A DNA stretch of 18,777 bases, taken from contig CAZPWS010000060.1 of the NCBI GenBank assembly GCA_964590225.1, forward strand, positions 1-18,777. The letters run 5' to 3'. The notes beneath the pieces are model-generated. The model saw nothing but the letters and a program-made list of their open reading frames with translations, was not told the DNA's origin and searched no databases. Positions 15,266 to 18,777 of this stretch are shown here, piece by piece. How positions within the stretch are numbered: the stretch's first letter is position 1; the number at the start of each line of letters is the position of its first letter. A program made the position numbers and the translations under genes. Source of the DNA: JAEUSG01 sp964590225. GTDB lineage: Bacteria; Fibrobacterota; OXYB2-FULL-49-7; JAEUSG01.

Positions 15266-15318
15266 ACAGACGATATCATGTGTTTGTCAAAACAGTAGCA
15301 ATAAAAGGTCGTTTATAT

Positions 15319-15489
15319 GTGGCTAATGGCGCGGATGGTGAAAAGAAACATCCATGCCGTGATTGCGCTTCATGTCAATGGTGTGGAGATGACAGATGCT
15401 CAATCTGCTTGTCTAACAAGCGTTGCAATAAAAAATCGAGTTTGAAAGGTAGGAATAATGGTTGCAGAAAGCATAAAAGACGCGCTTAA
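15319..15489 (+). CDS. Cys-rich miniprotein with CxxC repeats, GTG start
   Basis: A 56-residue protein in a frame open from well inside rfbA; no ATG lies downstream of the one at 15196. I place the start at GTG 15319 because AAAGG (15305-15309) lies about 9-10 nt upstream and the distinctive part begins there. It has eight cysteines: 13, 16, 19, 22, 27, 30, 36 and 49. The pattern is CxxCxxCxxCx4CxxC followed by CNKK and a very basic tail (KHKRRA). This suggests zinc or Fe-S coordination and possibly nucleic-acid binding. I recall similar short proteins in other anaerobe-like bacteria but know no function. The last 32 nt overlap the next gene, pointing to translational coupling. Confidence 0.6.
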   Translation: MANGADGEKKHPCRDCASCQWCGDDRCSICLSNKRCNKKSSLKGRNNGCRKHKRRA

Positions 15490-16126
15490 CGCGATTAGAG
15501 CAAATTTTAAAGCAGCCCTTTTATTATGGATTATGGCAGCAGCCGTGCTTCTGCTGTATTTTAATGTAAATTCGGTCAAGCTGTGGATGAATAACCTATC
15601 GCTAATTAAGATACAGTATGGGTATCTCTTTTCATTTGTATCAACATCATTTTTTGGTGCTGTTGTGCCTGCCATGTTAAAGGTTGTTACTGGAATGGCA
15701 AAGGCAAACGGTTCCGTAAAAAAAGTCTTTTTTTTTATGCTTATGTGGGGTTTAAAAGGTATTGAGGTTGATTTGTTATACCGGTTTCAGGCGCTTCTTT
15801 TCGGAACAGACAATGCAATTCCCACGCTTATGAAAAAGCTTTTTGTCGATCAAATGATATATGTAACAGTGTGGGCGCTTCCCTCTATTGTGGCTTTGTT
15901 GCTTCTTGCGGAGTGCAATTTTAATGTTAATATGTGGTTTGCGGAATTAAAAAACCGCTTTTATTATCGTAAGGTTTTACCGGTGTTATTTCCCAATTGG
16001 CTTATTTGGGCTCCTTCAGCCTTTATGATATACATGCTGCCACCATCTTTACAGATACCTATGCAAAATATGGTTCTCTGTTTCTGGGTAATAATTTTTT
16101 CTTTTTTGGTTAAAAGAACCAACTAA
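15458..16126 (+). CDS. Integral membrane protein resembling Mpv17/PMP22
   Basis: A 222-residue membrane protein with about four hydrophobic segments (about 19-35, 53-75, 132-151 and 181-217). The second half matches the Mpv17/PMP22 pattern. A DQ pair (131-132) occurs in LMKKLFVDQMIY, next to a helix carrying Pro. A charged loop is followed by FPNWLIWAPSAFMIYMLPP (178-196), then N204 and a final FW...FSF helix, comparable to the W-P-NF-VP-N-W-YLS signature of Mpv17. Mpv17 proteins are mainly known from mitochondrial and peroxisomal membranes as channels or metabolite carriers. The start has AAAGGTAGGA just upstream and lies within the Cys-rich gene. The assignment is by eye and needs a profile search. 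Confidence 0.6.
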   Translation: MVAESIKDALNAIRANFKAALLLWIMAAAVLLLYFNVNSVKLWMNNLSLIKIQYGYLFSFVSTSFFGAVVPAMLKVVTGMAKANGSVKKVFFFMLMWGLKGIEVDLLYRFQALLFGTDNAIPTLMKKLFVDQMIYVTVWALPSIVALLLLAECNFNVNMWFAELKNRFYYRKVLPVLFPNWLIWAPSAFMIYMLPPSLQIPMQNMVLCFWVIIFSFLVKRTN

Positions 16127-16135
16127 CTTTTTCGA

Positions 16136-16162
16136 TTGACATTCATTCTGCTTCGATATAGT
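16136..16162 (+). promoter_or_regulatory. Putative promoter of the sensor kinase gene
   Basis: A consensus TTGACA (16136-16141) and TATAGT (16157-16162) are separated by 15 nt, short of the optimal 17. Predicted initiation is at about 16169-16171, at the GTG start codon, and no Shine-Dalgarno is present, so the message would be leaderless. Confidence 0.5.
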
Positions 16163-16170
16163 TTACTAAT

Positions 16171-17754
16171 GTGAATCGAATAGTCATATTAATTCTTACC
16201 TCTCTTTCCGTCTTGTATTCATATAATGTACAACGCATTAAGGCAGTTGTGCTTGCCGATATGCAGCCCAACTCTTTTCTGGACAGCAAGCAAGGCATAA
16301 TAACCGGTTTTCAGGTTGATTTATTAAACGCAATTGCCCATAGGTGCGGCTATCATGTTGATTATATAGCTGTTAATGGCTGGGGAACGATTGATTCGTT
16401 GTTAATGCATGGCATGGTTGATGTTTGTCCTGTTTTATCGATAAATGAGCAGAGAAAGGCGTTCGTTGCGTTCACTAAATCTGTTGAAACCTTCAATATT
16501 TCTGTAGCGGTAAGAAAGAATAGCAGTGGTATAAAAAATGTTAATGATTTGCACGGAAAAAATATCGGCATAATAGCTAAAAGTCAAGCATTGCCCTATG
16601 CCATTAAGTTCAGCGCAAGCGCTCTAAGGGAATATGAATCTTTTTATACAGCACTATATGCTCTCCTTGCAGGCCACATTGACGCTTTTATTGCACCAAA
16701 CACTGTTATTCGCTACATGGTCAATGAAATACAGGTTGACGACCGAATAGAACTTGTACAACCACCTCTTGCAGAAATCAAGCGAGGGATGGGGCTATCA
16801 TTGTCGAGAATTGCACTTAGGGATTCGTTTAACTTAGAAATTAATAACCTTATGAATTCAGGCGAATACCAAAGACTTTATGATAAATGGTTTACTAAAT
16901 TATCGCCTATACTAACTGTTAGGCAGCTCATAGTTGCCTTTTTATTGCTTCTTATAATTGTTGTAGTGATTATGGCCGCGTGGCGTTATCGTTCACTCAG
17001 TCTTAAGCACAGGGAATTGCAGGAAAATGTTAAAAAAAGAGAAGCAGCAGAAGCTTTGGCGAAGCGAAGTATGGAAGAATTGCAAAAAACTCAAAGGCTT
17101 GAATCGCTTGGTGTATTGGCTGGCGGTTTGGCGCATGATTTTAATAATCTACTCTCAGGTATTTTTGGTTACATCGATCTTGCATTTCGGCGAGCAAGAA
17201 CAAATGCACCAGAGGTTGCAGAGCCTCTTCAAAAATGTTTGTCAGTTTTTGGCCGTGCTAAAGATTTAACTCAGCAGCTTCTCACCTTTTCGAAGGGGGG
17301 AGCTCCAGCTAAGGGGGTTGTTGATGTCGCATCGTTGATTGCGCAGGTGGAGCGGATGAGTCTTGGCGGCTCAACTATCAGTTGTGAGCGGATAATTCCT
17401 GCCGATTTAGCAAAAGTTAGTGGCGATTTTGGACAACTTTATCAGGTTTTTAGCAATATTCTTATTAATTCACGACAGGCAATGAAGGATGGCGGCAGGA
17501 TTATTATAGTGTGTAAAAATGTTGTTATTGACAACGCAAGTTTTGTAGATATTTCTGTTCACGATAACGGTGAAGGAATACCTAAATCAATTTTAGAAAA
17601 AATATTCGATCCGTTTTTCACCACAAAGCAGGGTGGAACGGGACTTGGTCTAGCAATGGCGTTTTCCATAGTAAAAAAACATGGTGGTCAACTGACTGTC
17701 TTGTCGGAGGTAGGTAAGGGGACTACAATGAGAATTGTTTTGCCCACAGCATAG
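16171..17754 (+). CDS. Sensor histidine kinase with periplasmic solute-binding (SBP_bac_3) domain
   Basis: A 527-residue membrane sensor. A signal peptide or anchor (about 1-18) leads to a periplasmic amino-acid-type binding domain (about 22-245), with GFQVDLLNAIA near the start and YQRLYDKWF at the end. One membrane helix follows (about 251-271), then a coiled-coil linker (about 278-312). The kinase core has the H-box GGLAHDFNNLLSG (His322 as phosphoacceptor), an N-box with Asn429 and Asn433, DNGEG (465-469) and GTGLGLA (489-495). There is no PAS, HAMP or receiver domain. The GTG start is supported by the signal peptide and by the promoter placed directly upstream. No response regulator is encoded beside it, so the partner is unknown. 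The ligand, perhaps an amino acid, is not identifiable. Confidence 0.9.
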   Translation: MNRIVILILTSLSVLYSYNVQRIKAVVLADMQPNSFLDSKQGIITGFQVDLLNAIAHRCGYHVDYIAVNGWGTIDSLLMHGMVDVCPVLSINEQRKAFVAFTKSVETFNISVAVRKNSSGIKNVNDLHGKNIGIIAKSQALPYAIKFSASALREYESFYTALYALLAGHIDAFIAPNTVIRYMVNEIQVDDRIELVQPPLAEIKRGMGLSLSRIALRDSFNLEINNLMNSGEYQRLYDKWFTKLSPILTVRQLIVAFLLLLIIVVVIMAAWRYRSLSLKHRELQENVKKREAAEALAKRSMEELQKTQRLESLGVLAGGLAHDFNNLLSGIFGYIDLAFRRARTNAPEVAEPLQKCLSVFGRAKDLTQQLLTFSKGGAPAKGVVDVASLIAQVERMSLGGSTISCERIIPADLAKVSGDFGQLYQVFSNILINSRQAMKDGGRIIIVCKNVVIDNASFVDISVHDNGEGIPKSILEKIFDPFFTTKQGGTGLGLAMAFSIVKKHGGQLTVLSEVGKGTTMRIVLPTA

Positions 17755-17814
17755 ATTTATTTGCATCATTGAGTGGCGTTGCTTATTTTAAGGCGTCGAA
17801 AAGAAAATCTAAAT

Positions 17815-17900
17815 GCCCGAGTGGCGGAATTGGCAGACGCAAGGGACTTAAAATCCCTCGGTCAGTAATGGCTGTGCCGGTTCGATCCCGGCCTCGGGCA
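17815..17900 (+). tRNA. tRNA-Leu(UAA)
   Basis: An 86-nt class II tRNA. Acceptor arms GCCCGAG (17815-17821) and CTCGGGC (17893-17899) pair perfectly, with discriminator A at 17900. The anticodon stem GGGA/TCCC encloses CTTAAAA, giving anticodon TAA. The long variable arm and the T-loop GTTCGATCC are present. CCA is not encoded. A T5 run follows directly and may aid termination. Confidence 0.96.
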
Positions 17901-17942
17901 TTTTTCTATCTGAGTTCTGACACTAAGTTAGGTCTTGAAGTT

Positions 17943-18521
17943 TTAACCCGTTACATCAACCATACTCGACGGCTCTACAGCGGCTGTTGGTTGTGCTGCT
18001 TTTGTAACAACTTTGGGTAATTCGGTTCTTGTATAACTGACATTTTTTCCTAACGCCGCACCAGAAATTGCGGAGTTTATATCACCTTTAATTGTTTGTC
18101 GTAAAGCAGAAGCTGCTGCCATAATCTCTTCTTTATTTACAGGGTTCTGATTACTGTTGCTCCCTTTTGCCGCTGTCGCCTGTGTTTTTGTGTTCTGGGC
18201 AACATTTTTGGAAATTTCTTCCTCTGGTTTTGCTGTTGCTGCTGGCTTAGATGGTCCTACTTGCATTGGTCTTGCATTGGCTTTTACAGCCGCGATGTTT
18301 TCTTTTATCTCTTTTTCACTACTTGCTATTTTGTGAACAGCGCCCGATGGAGTGGCTGATTTCATGGCAGCCTGAACCGCTTCTGGCGACTTTGTATAAG
18401 TGGCGGCAGGAGTTTGGGCAGTGGTTTTACTGCTAGAAGATGCAGTCTGTGAGGTTTGTTTAGTCTGATTGGATGAAGATGGTGCGGTTACATAATTTTT
18501 GCTTACTGGATCGATGGCCAT
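17943..18521 (-). CDS. Low-complexity Ser/Ala/Thr/Lys-rich hypothetical protein, 192 aa
   Basis: Not recognised. The 192-residue product has no cysteine, no signal peptide and no membrane segment. The first 50 residues are a Ser/Thr/Gln-rich tract (SSSNQTKQTSQTASSSSK). Residues about 45-125 are Ala/Lys/Pro-rich and probably disordered. A predicted helix (NKEEIMAAASALRQTIKGDI) lies near 130-150, followed by a Val/Thr-rich tail ending MVDVTG. AGGAGCT lies 4-7 nt before the ATG, a strong ribosome binding site, so the frame is probably real. It is transcribed alone, toward the tRNA, and divergent from the gene at the right edge. Candidates such as a flagellar or secretion accessory protein are guesses. 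Confidence 0.6.
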   Translation of the reverse strand: MAIDPVSKNYVTAPSSSNQTKQTSQTASSSSKTTAQTPAATYTKSPEAVQAAMKSATPSGAVHKIASSEKEIKENIAAVKANARPMQVGPSKPAATAKPEEEISKNVAQNTKTQATAAKGSNSNQNPVNKEEIMAAASALRQTIKGDINSAISGAALGKNVSYTRTELPKVVTKAAQPTAAVEPSSMVDVTG

Positions 18522-18735
18522 GATAGCTCCTTTTCTTAAGAGTTATTACATGCACCATCCATGGCGCCACAAAATAATAAAATATCCCTGTTACAATATC
18601 GGCATAAATAAGAAAAACTTGAGCATTTTTTTTTAGACTAATGCCTTGCTTGAAAGTAACAACATTATTACTTTATGAGCGCAGAAGATTTGTGATTTAT
18701 TCACATGTTTGCAGGCGAAAAAATAAGGAGATGGT
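18522..18735. promoter_or_regulatory. Divergent intergenic region before the right-edge gene
   Basis: This 214-bp AT-rich spacer separates two divergent genes. A possible rightward promoter is TTGAAA (18650-18655) with TTTATG (18672-18677), 16 nt apart. TGTGA (18691-18695) and TCACA (18701-18705) form a short inverted repeat with a 5-bp spacer, similar to but one base tighter than a CRP-type site. A T9 run lies near 18630. Confidence 0.3.
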
Positions 18736-18777
18736 ATGTTAAAAGAGAAGTCGGTATTTAAAGCTTCATTTAGGAAA
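18736..18777 (+). CDS. Start of an unidentified gene (14 codons)
   Basis: An ATG at 18736 follows AAGGAG (18725-18730) at 5 nt spacing and opens a frame (MLKEKSVFKASFRK) to the window edge. The strong ribosome binding site and divergent layout support a real gene. Nothing about function can be said from 14 residues. Confidence 0.6.
   Translation, partial: MLKEKSVFKASFRK

Noticed and set aside
18691..18705. CRP/FNR-type operator TGTGA-N5-TCACA
   Set aside because: The spacer is 5 rather than 6 bp and the outer bases do not extend the symmetry, so it is kept only as a weak note in the intergenic entry.

Overview
The window looks like a chromosomal segment of a Gram-negative, moderately AT-rich bacterium. 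Evidence for the outer membrane is a signal-peptide-bearing beta-barrel protein, a lipobox lipoprotein and a periplasmic metal-binding protein. The lineage cannot be fixed from sequence alone; a Fibrobacterota/Chitinivibrionia-like or other non-proteobacterial Gram-negative is only a guess. No insertion sequence, integrase, CRISPR array or rRNA was seen.

Region 1 (1-7690) is a deoxysugar catabolic locus arranged divergently. Leftward from a 127-bp control region run a fused class II aldolase/short-chain dehydrogenase (RhaEW type), a PHP-domain phosphoesterase, a sorbose-1-phosphate-reductase-like zinc dehydrogenase, and the E2 and E3 components of a 2-oxoacid dehydrogenase complex. They are packed with overlaps or gaps of 2-18 nt, and E3 runs off the left edge. 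Rightward is a Pseudomonas-type L-rhamnose isomerase. Together they can take L-rhamnose to rhamnulose, cleave the (phosphorylated) ketose to DHAP and lactaldehyde, oxidise lactaldehyde, and possibly feed a 2-oxoacid into acyl-CoA. The kinase, the transporter and E1 are not in the window.

Region 2 (7731-12357) is a six-gene leftward operon that looks like an envelope-spanning zinc importer. Its genes encode a His/Cys-rich small exported protein, a His-rich lipoprotein, an outer-membrane barrel with a His-rich loop, then ZnuA, ZnuC and ZnuB. A perfect inverted repeat with 14-bp arms lies just upstream of a TATATT box and is a good candidate operator.

Region 3 (12380-18777) is mixed. A hypothetical protein faces left. 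A rightward group follows: purN, rnhB, rfbA (dTDP-glucose synthesis), an easily missed GTG-started Cys-rich miniprotein, and a membrane protein resembling the mostly eukaryotic Mpv17/PMP22 family. Next come a sensor kinase with a fused solute-binding domain, tRNA-Leu(UAA), a low-complexity hypothetical protein, and the start of another gene.

A recurring pattern is that three transcription units (rhaEW, the zinc operon, the sensor kinase) have a TATA-like -10 box 6-8 nt before the start codon and no Shine-Dalgarno sequence. This suggests leaderless mRNAs.
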